64,000 nt of DNA from Hyalella azteca (Eukaryota; Arthropoda; Malacostraca; Amphipoda; Hyalellidae), in assembly GCF_000764305.2 (NCBI RefSeq), contig NW_025946074.1, positions 248,001-312,000 of the forward strand. The letters run 5' to 3'. The position numbers were made by a program, and so were the translations under genes. Below the pieces are notes generated by a model, which had not been told where the DNA came from, ran no database searches, and worked only from the letters and a program-made list of their open reading frames with translations. Below are positions 11,241 through 21,519 of the stretch, piece after piece (within the stretch, counting starts at the first letter, position 1; each line of letters starts with the position of its first letter).

Positions 11241-14200
11241 GTTTGTAATATATATTATTATAATGTAATGTTATTATAATGGCTAGTCATTGTTCGAATT
11301 CACTTACGAGATTACCCCAATTTTTTTCCTTATGCATTGACAATCAATGCTGATTTTGATGATAATTTGTATGATCTCCTGAAACGAGATAGAGATGATT
11401 CCTGAAAACTGAATGTATATATCTATATAAGCATCGTTATTTGGCATGGGTTAATAAAGTAGATTTGATCATCGTCATTTTTAATCACATTAATAAAATT
11501 ACCCTGATCCTGATATGATAATTGTAAGGCTGTTGAACACTTGATTGTAGTTATTACATGATAAACTTGGTTCGTAGCTGTAACATTAGTTTTTCTACTC
11601 ATATCTTTGGTCAGGTAATAGTTCGCTGCATCCTTCTTTCTCCTGTTTAAAAAACTCTTACTTTATAATCCTTCCTTATTTCTATATCAAATAACCTAAC
11701 GCTACCTGACTATGCAGCACATGCGACACATGACCATGCGCATCTTTATCTACCCTCCAGGTGACCATGCGACACATGACCATGCGCATCTTTATCTAAC
11801 CTGCNTCACGTAGCAGTTATTCTCTCGTCTAGTTCAATGTTAGGAGTGTTGTTTTCTCTTATTTTCTGCCTTATTGAAGATTAAGATCTTCAGAGAAACG
11901 TGTCTGGCGAGAATATAATGATGTTAAAAAATATAATCTATCAGATTTTCGTTAATTTTAATCAGGGTAATTTCTGTCTCTTATACACATCTAGATGTGT
12001 ATAAGAGACAGCTTCACTTCATGCTCACTTCCTCCATGTGAGTACGCCATATGCATGTGCACTTCACTTCATGTTCACTTCACTCCATGTGAGTACGCCT
12101 TATGCAAGTTCACTTCACTTCATATAGCGCACAGAAATTCATTTATAAGGCTAGATGTTGTAGTTATTGGTATTGGTAACATATGCTAGATGTTGTAGTT
12201 ATTGGTATTGGTAACATATGCAAATATTGGTAAAATATGCAAACATAAACATTGTTTTAATAAAAAAGTCTTTTATTCATATGGCTAGATGATGCAGTTG
12301 ATCTAATCTACGTTGATAATTATAACATATTCAAATGTTGATAACATATGCAAATATTGGTATCATATGTAAATATTGGTATAATATTCAAATATTGGTA
12401 AAATATGCAAATATAATCATTGTTTCAATAAATAAAACTCGCCACCAGAGCCACTATTCGCTGAAGGGCGCCGCGGCAACCATGGGTCTGGGCACTGACA
12501 ACCTCGTGCTGGTGCCCGTGGACGCTAAGTGCGTCAGGCGTATATTAATTAATTAATGTACAACACATTCTCAGGATTATAACGCATTATCTTGATTATA
12601 ACACATTTTTTTACTCTAACGCATTATCTTGATTATAACGCATTATTTTGACTCTAACACATTATCTTAATTATAACGCATTATCTTGATTATAACACAT
12701 TATCTTGATTGTAACACATTAGTTCGCCGATGATAAATCACTTAAATATTGTCAGATTAGCTCAATTATAAGTTATAATTTAAATTATAACACATTAGAC
12801 TAAAAATAAACATTATATATATCTGTGAGCCCATAACTAGTCTTGGAAAATAAGAAAAGTTATAAATTAAATCTAGATTTTATATAGACGAAATTCAAAT
12901 TATTATGTATTTTTCGTCAAATAAAATATTTTACGATGTCAAGAATTATGAACTAACATAAATCACACCATTGATATGAAGTTTCATCTATTCTACTCTC
13001 TAATTTCCAGAGGTCGAATGATCCCAGCTGAGCTGGATCGTCTCATAGAGGAGCAGAAGGCGAAGGGCAACACACCCTTCTTCGTGTGCGCCACGGCGGG
13101 CACTACCGTCATGGGGGCGTTCGACCCTCTGCACGCCGTCGCCGACGTCTGCGATAAACACAAGCTTTGGTTCCATGTCGATGTGAGTGCAGGAATAAAC
13201 TGGCTTCAGTTGATAAAGGGAGACAAAAATTTGAGAAATTAATTTAACCTAGGTAATTAAAAGTTAAGAGGCTGACAGACAGCTTAGTATCTTAAATAAG
13301 TTTGTTTTTACTTTTCTTTTATTGCACCGGAATCAACTTTTGCAAACAAAATTAATTGCATTTGTGAATGTTGTTAACTCCAATTTTACTTCATTCAAAC
13401 ATATGACATCAACACAAATGATTGCATGCCGAAAGAAAGTCTACGGATTTCACTCCGAATGTTTAACTTACTTTCTGACGCCGATAACAAAAAGTATGCC
13501 GTTCAGCCATTTAATATGCATTAGAATAAAATTTTTATCAAGAAAAAGTTTTAAAAGTAAGAAAAACATTTTAGTTTTAAATGCTAAGTTGTAATCGATT
13601 TTAACCAGGCGGCATGGGGCGGCGGGGTGCTACTGAGCAAGAGCACGCGACACAAGATGGCGGGCGTAGAGCGCTCTCAGAGCATCACTTGGAACCCGCA
13701 TAAGCTGATGGGGGTCCTGCTGCAGTGCTCCACTGTGCACTTCCAGGAGGATGTTAGTACATTGTGCATAATTTTATTAGATTTATACATCTTTAGGGTG
13801 TTTTTTATAGTGCACTTCCAGGAGGATGTTAGTACATTGTGCATGACTTTATTATTTTTTATAAATCATTAGGGTGTTTTTTTAATGCCCATCCAGGAAG
13901 ATGTTAGTACATTGTGCATAATTTTATTAGATTTATACATCTTTAGGGTGTTTTTTATAGTGCACTTCCAGGAAGATGTTAGTATATTGTGCATGACTTT
14001 ATTATTTTTTATAAATCATTAGGGTGTTTTTTTAAAATGCCCTTCCAGGAAGATGTTAGTACATTGTGCATGATCTTATTAGTTTTATTCATTTTTAGGG
14101 TGTTTTTTTAAAGTGTACTTCTAGGAGGATGTTAGTATATTGTGTATGATTTATTAGTTTTTTAAATCATTTGGGTGTTTTTTAAAGTGCACTTCCAGGA

Positions 14201-15810
14201 AGATGTTAGTATATTGTGCATAATTTTATTATATATTTCATACATTTTTATGGTGTTTTTTTACAGTGTACTTCCAGGAAGATGTCAGTACATTGTGCAT
14301 GATTTTATTATTTTTATATATCTTTATGGTGTTTTTTACAGTGTTCTTTCAGGAAGGTGTCGTACATTGTGCATAATTTTATTATTTTTTATACATTTTT
14401 GAAGCGTTCTAATAACAGCTCATTTAGCTTGTTTAGCGTTGCACTTCAACAGTATTACAAATAAAGTAGGAAGATCACAAGCAGGGCTTCGTATTAAATT
14501 ACTTTTCATGAATATTAGATTCTAAATTAATAATCAACAACTAATTATAAATCAACAATATCGGTATATTGCCAATTAAAACGGTAATAATATTTGTTTG
14601 TTATATTTTCCAGGGTTTGCTGATATCATGCAACTCAATGTGCGCAGACTACCTCTTCCAGCAAGACAAACCTTACGACGTAACTTACGACACGGGTGAT
14701 AAGGTCATCCAATGTGGCCGTCATAATGACATCTTCAAGTTCTGGTTGCTCTGGAGGTCTAAGGTTAATAATAATATTCATGTTAAACTTACGCTTCCTG
14801 CGTGTACAACTTAGAGTAAATTGTCTTAAATTTATATGATATTAACTTTTCAAATCAAGGCTTTCTAAGTGTATAACTTTCGCTTATGTTAATTATGACT
14901 TTTACAATATTACATTTTCTTTTGCAATATTATATTTTATTTTGCAATATTACTCGTACATTTTCTTTCGCAATTTTACATATTCTCTTACAATATTACA
15001 TTTTCTTTTGCAATGTTGAATTTTCTTTCGCAATATTGCATTTTCTTTCGCAATATTACATTTAATTCATTTTAATAACGTCAGGGTGACTCTGGGTTCG
15101 AGAAGCACATCGACCACTTGTTCGAGATGACCGCGTATCTCGTGGAGAAGCTGAAGGCCCATAGCGATAAGTTTGAGCTGCTCAACGACGAGCCTGAGTG
15201 TACGAACGTCTGCTTCTGGTATGTGCCGTTCCGACTGCGGACCATGAAGGCGGGGCCTGAGCGCCACAAGCTGCTGGGAGAGGTGAGCAAGTGGATAACC
15301 GCGTCGAAATGTCCTGTCATTTGAATAAATTTAAGAGCTAACCGCTCAGCTTTGAAAGTTATCAAAATGAGCGCTTATTGAATGGTGTGAAGTTTAGAAA
15401 TAGATGTAAATGGTCTCTTAGCTCTAAAATAGTAATTCAATGAATTCAATGGCATTCTTGAGAGAATTCATTAAAATTGGTAAATTAATTAGTGCTCTAA
15501 TGCTTTAGGTTGATAACCCACTAAAACTGTAGAAAAGCATTGACAACTATAACCACACAAAATTATTGGGAACAATGTTATCTAAACATTATGTATTAAA
15601 CCTATACTTTTAATAACTAACCCATCCCTCCCGCAGGTCCAGCCCATCCTGAAGGGTCGTATGATGACCGCAGGATCGCTGATGATCGGCTATCAGCCCC
15701 TGGATGATCACCCGAACTTCTTCCGCAACATCATCTCGTCGCAAGCCGTTTGTCGTGACGATATCGACTTCATGATCGAGGAGCTCGATCGTCTTGGGTA
15801 CGATTTGTAA
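11107..15810 (+). CDS. Gad1: Glutamate decarboxylase (GABA synthesis), partial, 7 exons
   Basis: Pyridoxal-phosphate enzyme that converts L-glutamate to GABA and CO2, in arthropods mainly in inhibitory neurons. Exons: 11107-11240, 12449-12528, 13011-13182, 13609-13752, 14614-14763, 15085-15282 and 15637-15810. Junction phases agree throughout, except between exons 1 and 2. Visible family blocks are [16 protein letters not shown] and [46 protein letters not shown] (formed across an exon junction), TWNPHK with the PLP-binding lysine, [35 protein letters not shown] and the C-terminus RLGYDL. The N-terminal ~140 residues lie outside what I can find. About 60-65 residues between FILMEQ and SHYSLK (the GD..APGGS-type block) are absent, beside an adapter scar. 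The start codon is not visible. Identification is very secure; completeness is not. Confidence 0.96.
11196..11340 (+). repeat. Diverged copy of Gad1 exon 3' edge
   Basis: The exon segment GTTCACCTACGAGATCGCTC (from about 11196) has a diverged counterpart at about 11297 (AATTCACTTACGAGATTACC), roughly 100 bp downstream and inside the intron. Confidence 0.65.
11700..11805. repeat. ~50-bp direct duplication ending at an undetermined base
   Basis: CATGCGACACATGACCATGCGCATCTTTATCTA occurs at about 11719 and again at about 11765. The assembly has a single N at 11805, just after the second copy. Confidence 0.8.
11974..12011. other. Nextera/Tn5 mosaic-end dimer (sequencing adapter scar)
   Basis: CTGTCTCTTATACACATCT followed directly by its reverse complement, giving a perfect 38-bp palindrome. 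This is the Tn5 mosaic-end pair that forms the circularisation junction in Nextera mate-pair libraries, not genomic DNA. A frame read across it starts MCIRDS, a signature often seen in adapter-contaminated predictions. The two flanks may not be adjacent in the real genome. Confidence 0.97.
12013..12125. repeat. ~54-bp direct repeat, about 2 copies
   Basis: CACTTCACTTCATGTTCACTTC and CCATGTGAGTACGCC recur twice right after the adapter scar. Confidence 0.8.
12150..12440. repeat. Intron repeats (TATTGGTAACATATGCAAA family)
   Basis: A 37-bp segment around GCTAGATGTTGTAGTTATTGG is duplicated at 12151 and 12186. The phrase AATATTGGTAAAATATGCAAA then recurs around 12220 and 12390, with a CATTGTTTCAATAAA tail that lies next to the acceptor of the 12449 exon. 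Confidence 0.85.
12449..12528 (+). CDS. Gad1: Gad1 exon ([18 protein letters not shown])
   Basis: The acceptor is CACCAG before 12449. It ends in GAC GCT AA with donor GTGCGT, and the split codon AA|A (Lys) is completed at 13011, giving VDAKGRMIP. The preceding coding exon is missing from the window. Confidence 0.92.
12555..12725. repeat. ~20-bp intron minisatellite
   Basis: About eight copies of CATTATCTTGATTATAACA/G begin some 30 bp after the donor of the 12449-12528 exon. Confidence 0.9.
13011..13182 (+). CDS. Gad1: Gad1 exon (GRMIPAELD...WFHVD)
   Basis: Acceptor TTTCCAG, donor GTGAGT. It carries [19 protein letters not shown] and ends on the Asp of the HVDAAWGGG motif, which contacts the PLP ring nitrogen in this fold-type I family. 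Confidence 0.97.
13609..13752 (+). CDS. Gad1: Gad1 exon with PLP lysine (TWNPHK)
   Basis: Acceptor AACCAG, donor GTTAGT, 48 codons in phase 0. It encodes [28 protein letters not shown] and [10 protein letters not shown]. The NPHK lysine is the family's Schiff-base residue. The donor region is tandemly amplified downstream. Confidence 0.97.
13735..14400 (+). repeat. ~75-bp array, 9 copies, amplified from Gad1 donor region
   Basis: Copies begin near 13737, 13811, 13887, 13962, 14038, 14113, 14188, 14266 and 14340. Each has a T-run, a CTTCCAG-like acceptor, the six bases GAGGAT or GAAGAT, and GTTAGT or GTCAGT. The first copy is the real exon end (...FQED) and donor. Later copies have diverged. 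Confidence 0.95.
14614..14763 (+). CDS. Gad1: Gad1 exon (GLLISCNSM...LLWRSK)
   Basis: Acceptor TTTTCCAG, donor GTTAAT, exactly 50 codons. It encodes [20 protein letters not shown], one of the most conserved stretches of animal decarboxylases. Confidence 0.97.
14890..15065. repeat. ~24-bp intron minisatellite
   Basis: About eight copies of TTACATTTTCTTTCGCAATA, ending about 20 bp before the acceptor of the 15085 exon; it supplies a long pyrimidine-rich tract. Confidence 0.9.
15085..15282 (+). CDS. Gad1: Gad1 exon ([10 protein letters not shown]...HKLLGE)
   Basis: Acceptor ACGTCAG, donor GTGAGC, 66 codons. It includes [14 protein letters not shown] of the C-terminal domain. Confidence 0.96.
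15637..15810 (+). CDS. Gad1: Gad1 terminal exon ([10 protein letters not shown]...RLGYDL stop)
   Basis: Acceptor CCCGCAG; 57 codons plus TAA at 15808-15810. It contains [17 protein letters not shown] and [13 protein letters not shown]. Its last ~70 bp, including the stop, recur three more times downstream. Confidence 0.97.
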   Translation, partial: VQPILKGRMMTAGSLMIGYQPLDDHPNFFRNIISSQAVCRDDIDFMIEELDRLGYDL

Positions 15811-16068
15811 ACATCAAGCCGGTGCAAGCCGTTTGTCGTGACGATATCGACTTCATGATCGAGGAACTCGATCGTCTTGGGTACGATTTGTAAACATCAA
15901 GCCGGTGCAAGCCGTTTGTCGTGACGATATCGACTTCGTGATAGAGGAACTCGATCGTCTTGGGTACGATTTGTAAACATCAAGCCTGTGCAAGCCGTTT
16001 GTCGTGACGATATCGACTTCGTGATCGAGTAGCTTGATCGTCATGGAAAAGATATGTAAACATCAAAC
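15741..16068 (+). repeat. 83-bp tandem repeat of the Gad1 3' end including stop
   Basis: Units start at 15741, 15824, 15907 and 15990. The first is the coding end ([19 protein letters not shown]..., stop). The next two are nearly identical and the fourth has diverged. Copies two to four lie in the presumed 3' UTR and each retains the stop region. Confidence 0.96.
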
Positions 16069-16268
16069 ATGGTATCGTCATATCGTCGCCCCCACCAGCG
16101 GAATTGAATGTTCTAACGCTCTGATAAGAAAGGAATAGTTGAATTGAATTCGCATTATTCACCCAAAATCAAATGAATTGTAAATGGTTTGACATTCCGT
16201 GGATTGATTGCTGCATCCATAAAAGTTAATGACCATTGATTTGACCTTAAAATTGCGACTAAATTATG

Positions 16269-16336
16269 AATAAATTGTATTCATAAAAAAGAACTAGCTT
16301 GTGATGATTAGATACTGGTTATAAAAATCAATAAAA
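16269..16336 (+). terminator. Candidate Gad1 polyadenylation signals
   Basis: AATAAA at about 16269 and another near 16330 are the first canonical signals I find after the stop repeats, about 460-520 nt past the true stop codon. Position alone supports this. Confidence 0.35.
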
Positions 16337-16339
16337 TCG

Positions 16340-18638
16340 AAAATTGTACCCATCAGTTCAAGTTAATTTTTGGAGAAACAAAAAAATAAATGGCAGTCAC
16401 AATTAGTTTAAAAAGTACCCTAAGGAATTATGAAAATACTCAGTATAATATAAATAGCTAAATAAAGAAAAGACGATTACGTGATCTAAATAAACATTGT
16501 GACATCAAACGCAGTCTAAAGGTTGTCAAAGATCCAGAAGTTGAACTTAGATGAAAGTTCTGTTCCAAGTTGCGAGGCTAACATGAAACGGCGAACAAGA
16601 TTTGCAGGGCACCGCCATAGGTATAGCACTAGAGTGTTCACTTTAATATAGAACTGTTGTCTTTGTTCTAAATACTACGTCAGAATTAGAGGAAAGAATT
16701 AAAAAATATTATTTATGCCTTTTCAAGAGGTTAATTACTTGTCCTTTACAGATTGTGATATTATGACATTGTTGAGTTTGCAATGTTTTTAAATCTTGTT
16801 CTATACTGCATAAATGTAGTGTGGCATGATATGAGGAGATATTTAGAGTAAAAAACCGTCGTGTAAGTAGATTGTATCCGCGTAGTAAACGCTTATTACC
16901 ATCGTTGGGATTAAAATGTTTCTTCTGCTGCAATTCATAAGAGAAATCTATATTTGCAGAGACTATTTTTGCTTAAACTTTCTTTATTAATTACTAAAGT
17001 TATAATTCAGATTAATATTTCGTTAATACTATAACTGTAAAGAATATTAGCGCCGTGGATTTGGAGAACTAGAGAGCTTGATTGGGGTATCTTAAATATA
17101 GGCTATAAATGCTTGCACTCAAAACCAATAACATCATTGTATTAAAATTACAATATACACAAATCATTCAGCTGCAAGGGATTAGAATTCTTGCCAAAAA
17201 TATTCTCTATAATAATGCTTGCATTGAGATAAAATGAAATCAATAGAGCCAATTGATAATTGAAATTTCAGTACATAAGTGAGTGAACGCTCCAATTACT
17301 CCCTGTACAGTATGCTTGATTATGTCTGCATGCCGTTGGCGATTGTATTGAAGATATGATACTGATTTCATTTAAAATCAGCGATATTGATTATATCGCG
17401 CATTTATACATATACATATATAATGAGCGATAAATAATCTATATAAATCTATGTAGATTATCTTTCGATATTTGAATTATAATATAATAATTCGAATCTA
17501 TTATTAAAGTGAAATGAAATTCACATCACTGAACTTTATTTATATAAATGACAGAATGATTACCGCAGAGATTCTCAAGAGGCCTGCTTGTAACGAAACT
17601 TCTGGCAAATTTACCATGTGTTAACTGAAGAAAAATCAGCTGGGTCCAGGTTTCTATGATTACAGTTCTTAAGAATACGATACATTTGAAGCGGCTATAA
17701 GATTTTGTGTAATTTACATGTAACAGTTCGTTACATATAACGAACGGTTGGGCAACTGTTCGTAACTAACGTTTGGTTCGTTATGCATGGTATTCGTTGT
17801 GATGCTACCACCTATATGGATGGAAATGATACGTTCAGAAAATTTTTATTTTATTTGAGGTATTTCTATAGGCTACGTGAAAAATACGCGTAATTGATCA
17901 AGCCTAGTGCTTTGTAGAGCAATATTTGTTATCTTTTCATTATCATCATATAATATTTGTGTATGATGATAATGAATTCAGCATGTATTCTATCAGTGTT
18001 ATTGTTAGAATTCTGTAATGCTAAAATAATTCTAATACTAAAATTATCTAGAAATTTATGAATTTCTAAATTATCCTAAAAAATTTTATTTGTCGAACTT
18101 TCGGCCGTGCGTCACAGCAGCGGGCGGGCGCGGGGCTCGTCGCACTAACTGAGCTATTTTCATTTGCTGAATGAAAGTTTACTGAAATATGTCTACTGAA
18201 ATACAAACTGAAATTCAATTATACAGTATATAAATATATAAATTTATACATATATGTATATGAAGTATATGAACGCAATTTTTAGCAGTTTGGTGTTCTT
18301 TCATGCTCTGGAAGACATAAGTTTCATGAAATTTTAATGAAATTGTGCATTAATTTTTGCATTAATGTAGAGAGGGAAAAACATTTTTAAGAGATGAAAG
18401 CAAACTTAGTGTCAACAAATATGTATTGTAATCTCACAGGCATGATAAATTTTTCCGAATTTGAAAAGAGCTCAGTTAATTAATGGAGGCGCTGTTTCAA
18501 AATTATTTTACTTTAAAAAATTAATGATTAAAAAGTTTGAATGATAATCTAATTTAATGACACATTTCGATATAAATAATTATCTGAGTTGCCAAAAACT
18601 TCGTCGTGTTAAAGACACAAACTGAAACCTACCAAGCA
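16340..18638. other. No recognised gene
   Basis: A+T-rich. Around 17725-17790 there are short inverted GTTCGT/ACGAAC runs. A small G+C-rich patch at 18105-18150 stands out but has no reading frame or family resemblance. Confidence 0.4.
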
Positions 18639-18740
18639 ACACTCTGAGAAATAAGTGAGTTTTTGTCCAATTACGATGTACGTTTTGCTTTTTTGTGGGT
18701 CATCCTGACCCATTTGGCTAGACAAAAAATTATTCACAAT
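18639..18740 (+). mobile_element. CACTCAG-family MITE, copy 3 (left part only)
   Basis: ACACTCTGAGAAATAAGTGAG, then TTTTGTCCAATTACGATGTACG, TGTGGGTCATCCTGACCCATTTGGC. The match to the family stops there, so the right half is missing. Confidence 0.65.
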
Positions 18741-19514
18741 TTGAACAATTTGATCTATTCATTTATTTGAGTTTAGTACCTTCGAAATTCAGCTGCGTAT
18801 TCAAAACCTGCTCTTTTATGCAATATTTCAATAAACCCTTATTTATTTTGCTTACAAAATTAACATCCTCTAAAAAGTTCTCTCGCTTGCATTCCGTATT
18901 GTTTCTATATGCTCGAGTTTTTCAAAAGTTTTTAATTTAGATTATTTCTTAAAGAAAAGTATTATTTATCTTTTAGAATTTTTTCAAATTTTCTTCGTAA
19001 TTTTCTTGTTATTGCACTTGCTTCATTGAAGACAAATTGTTAAACTAACATGGATGAAAATATATTTTTTCGTTTGATTTATTCCTGATAAATATTGGAA
19101 ATTTCAACGGAAAATGTGAACGCTATTTTTTAAAACGGAAAATTAGGAACTATTTTCCCTTACGGATTATTTATCCTCTCATTGAAAACTAAATAATGTC
19201 ATAGAACTTAGTTTATACATTATTCAATTAATAACGGCAAATTTGTTTAGAGCAGAAGGCATTCGCTGTTGTTTTTTGATGGCGTAAGAAATAAGATATT
19301 CAAAACACATACAAATATAAGAATTATATGATCTCAAGCAAACAAATCTTACTTAATTGTGAGTATTTGAACTTACGAGTAATAATTAATTGTATTGTAT
19401 TTCTCGAGTATTGACATCATCAATACTTATTAAAACTCAATAATTTTTCGTCTTACCCGTGAACTCATCAGTGTGATGTGTGTTTCCGATATCTTATTAT
19501 ATTGCATAGTTTAT

Positions 19515-20325
19515 TATTGCACTGCACATTATATAAAGAAATGAACTCGGTTGGACCCAAATATTGCTTTGGAGAAAACTGGCTTCTTTCTAAACTGCAC
19601 TTTCTCGTACATTGTATACATGCATAGTTTGTATAGACTGCCTTGTACTTGTATGATCCTTGAATTGTATTTGCACTTTTCACAGTAGAATGTTCTATTG
19701 TTCTTAAACGATGCACCTCGTCCATGTTGATTGTTCTTCGAGCACATAGGTTTAAATATTGTATTGTTCTACTCCTCACAGTTGAAGCACTTAACGTAGT
19801 TGTTCTTTGTAATTGCACCTGTACCACTGATCTGTCGTATTTGTTATTTTAAGTTTAATTGAACTTTGTGTTTACATAATATATATAATACTTTACACTC
19901 TCACCGTGTTGTGCACTACACTGTCGAGACCTATGCTTTCCTCAGTGTAGTTTGATTCGATGCTTTTGCACAGTTTCAAGTAAAGAAATCTGCACTAATT
20001 TTAAGGAAGGCACTGCATGAAACTCGCACCTTAAATTCTTGTTAGAAAATGCACCTTTTATTATACTCGCACATTTTGGTCTACGGACTTTGCACTGTTA
20101 GTTTCAATGTTTAATATGAATTATTATGCACTGCAGTACGTGTTGCTTTGCACTGCTGGTTTCAACTGTTCATCGTTCTCCTTGCACTTCTATAGCCCTA
20201 GCTATTCATTATTAAGTAGCATTAACTTGAAGCACGCTGGATAATGCAATATTATGCTCTCCACAACTAGCAGTAATAATCCTAATATCGCACTTTTTCA
20301 ATTATGCAGCCTTGTGCACAATGGC
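19515..20325 (+). repeat. GCAC-dense region, probably an eroded minisatellite
   Basis: GCAC, mostly as TGCACT or TGCACC, occurs about 23 times in roughly 800 bp of the plus strand. TTGTTCT also recurs between 19690 and 19810. Spacing is irregular, around 20-60 bp. In such A+T-rich DNA only one or two would be expected. Open frames on the minus strand here look incidental. Confidence 0.6.
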
Positions 20326-20329
20326 TGAT

Positions 20330-20955
20330 CTGCTGTTGCAGTTTTACACTTCATGTTACACTCGCTATTTACTATACAGATTTGTATAGCTATAATTGGC
20401 ATATAAACTAAACAATTAAATAATATACATAAGCAAAGCTTTGAATTATTGCATCCATTCGTGTAAAGGAATTTAAAAATCAAAAATACTGAACAGTTAA
20501 AAATTTCAACAAGTTTCAATACAATTTGATTGAGTTTCTCGATTTATATTTAAACAAATCGACTCGGAATTTATGTATAATTTAAAGCTATTAAGGCAGC
20601 AATTTGGCTTCGTATCTAAATTGCTGCAAGTTTTCTCGCCTGTTAGCGTTAACATCGAATTTGCCCAGCTTGTAGCAGCAGCTACAATTATTCGCGCTGA
20701 TATGTTAAATAAACTCAATATTATTTTTAAACAAATTTACTTATTATATTTTTTCATTAAAATATTCGCAAAGTATCTACTTATGGCTCAAAACGTCTCG
20801 GATTCTTTTCTATGCATTGTACGTCGGTGCGCGGTACTGCCGAACATTTGTCTATCGACCTACATGCGGAATATATAGTCCCTGTGGCCAATGAATTTAT
20901 AAACTGTGCAAACAGTCATGTATTGACAAGATGGCTATAAATATTATAGTATTGA
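20330..20955. other. No recognised gene
   Basis: Short open frames on both strands (20506-20718 minus; 20573-20878 plus) overlap each other as mirror shadows, without family resemblance. Confidence 0.4.
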
Positions 20956-21014
20956 ATGGAACGACACACGATAGATAGTAACTATTACCACTTCTGGAAT
21001 AGCAAAGACATCGT

Positions 21015-21420
21015 GCTTTGTCGCTTAGCTCTTCTTGACGGTGTAGGCCTCGGCCTTCATCGCTTAGGTCTTCTTGACGCTGTAGGTCTCGGCCTTCATC
21101 GCTTAGCTCTTCTTGTCGGTGTAGGTCACGGCCTTCATCGCTTAGCTCTTCTTGACGCTGTAGGTCTCGGCCTTCTTCGCTTAGCTCTTCTTGACGCTGT
21201 AGGTTTCGGCCTTCATCGCTTAGCTCTTCTTGACGCTGTAGGTTTCGGCCTTCATCGCTTAGCTCTTCTTGTCGGTGTAGGTCACGGCCTTCATCGCTTA
21301 GCTCTTCTTGACGCTGTAGGCCTCGGCCTTCATCGCTTAGCTCTTCTTGACGCTGTAGGTCTCGGCCTTCATCGCTTAGCTCTTCTTGGCGGTGAAGGTC
21401 TCGGCCTTCATTGCTTCTGC
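21015..21420. repeat. 39-bp minisatellite, ~10 copies, open frame
   Basis: Unit CTTAGCTCTTCTTGACGCTGTAGGTCTCGGCCTTCATCG. The 39-bp length keeps one frame open, reading repeats of LALLDAVGLGLHR within a 186-codon frame (20956-21516). Substitutions among copies (D/V/G, L/F/H) are modest. There is no signal peptide or flanking domain, so I treat it as a non-coding array, but it could belong to an exon. Confidence 0.85.
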
Positions 21421-21519
21421 TTTCTTTCGTGCTTGCTTATCCAGAGACATCGTTCAGAAGTCAGGAAATTCCATTTCAATTCAGATCAAACATTTTTTTA
21501 TGAACTTTGTTTTTAAATT

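Noticed and set aside
11995..12189. Small protein starting MCIRDS
   Set aside because: The start is a translation of the Tn5 mosaic-end adapter.
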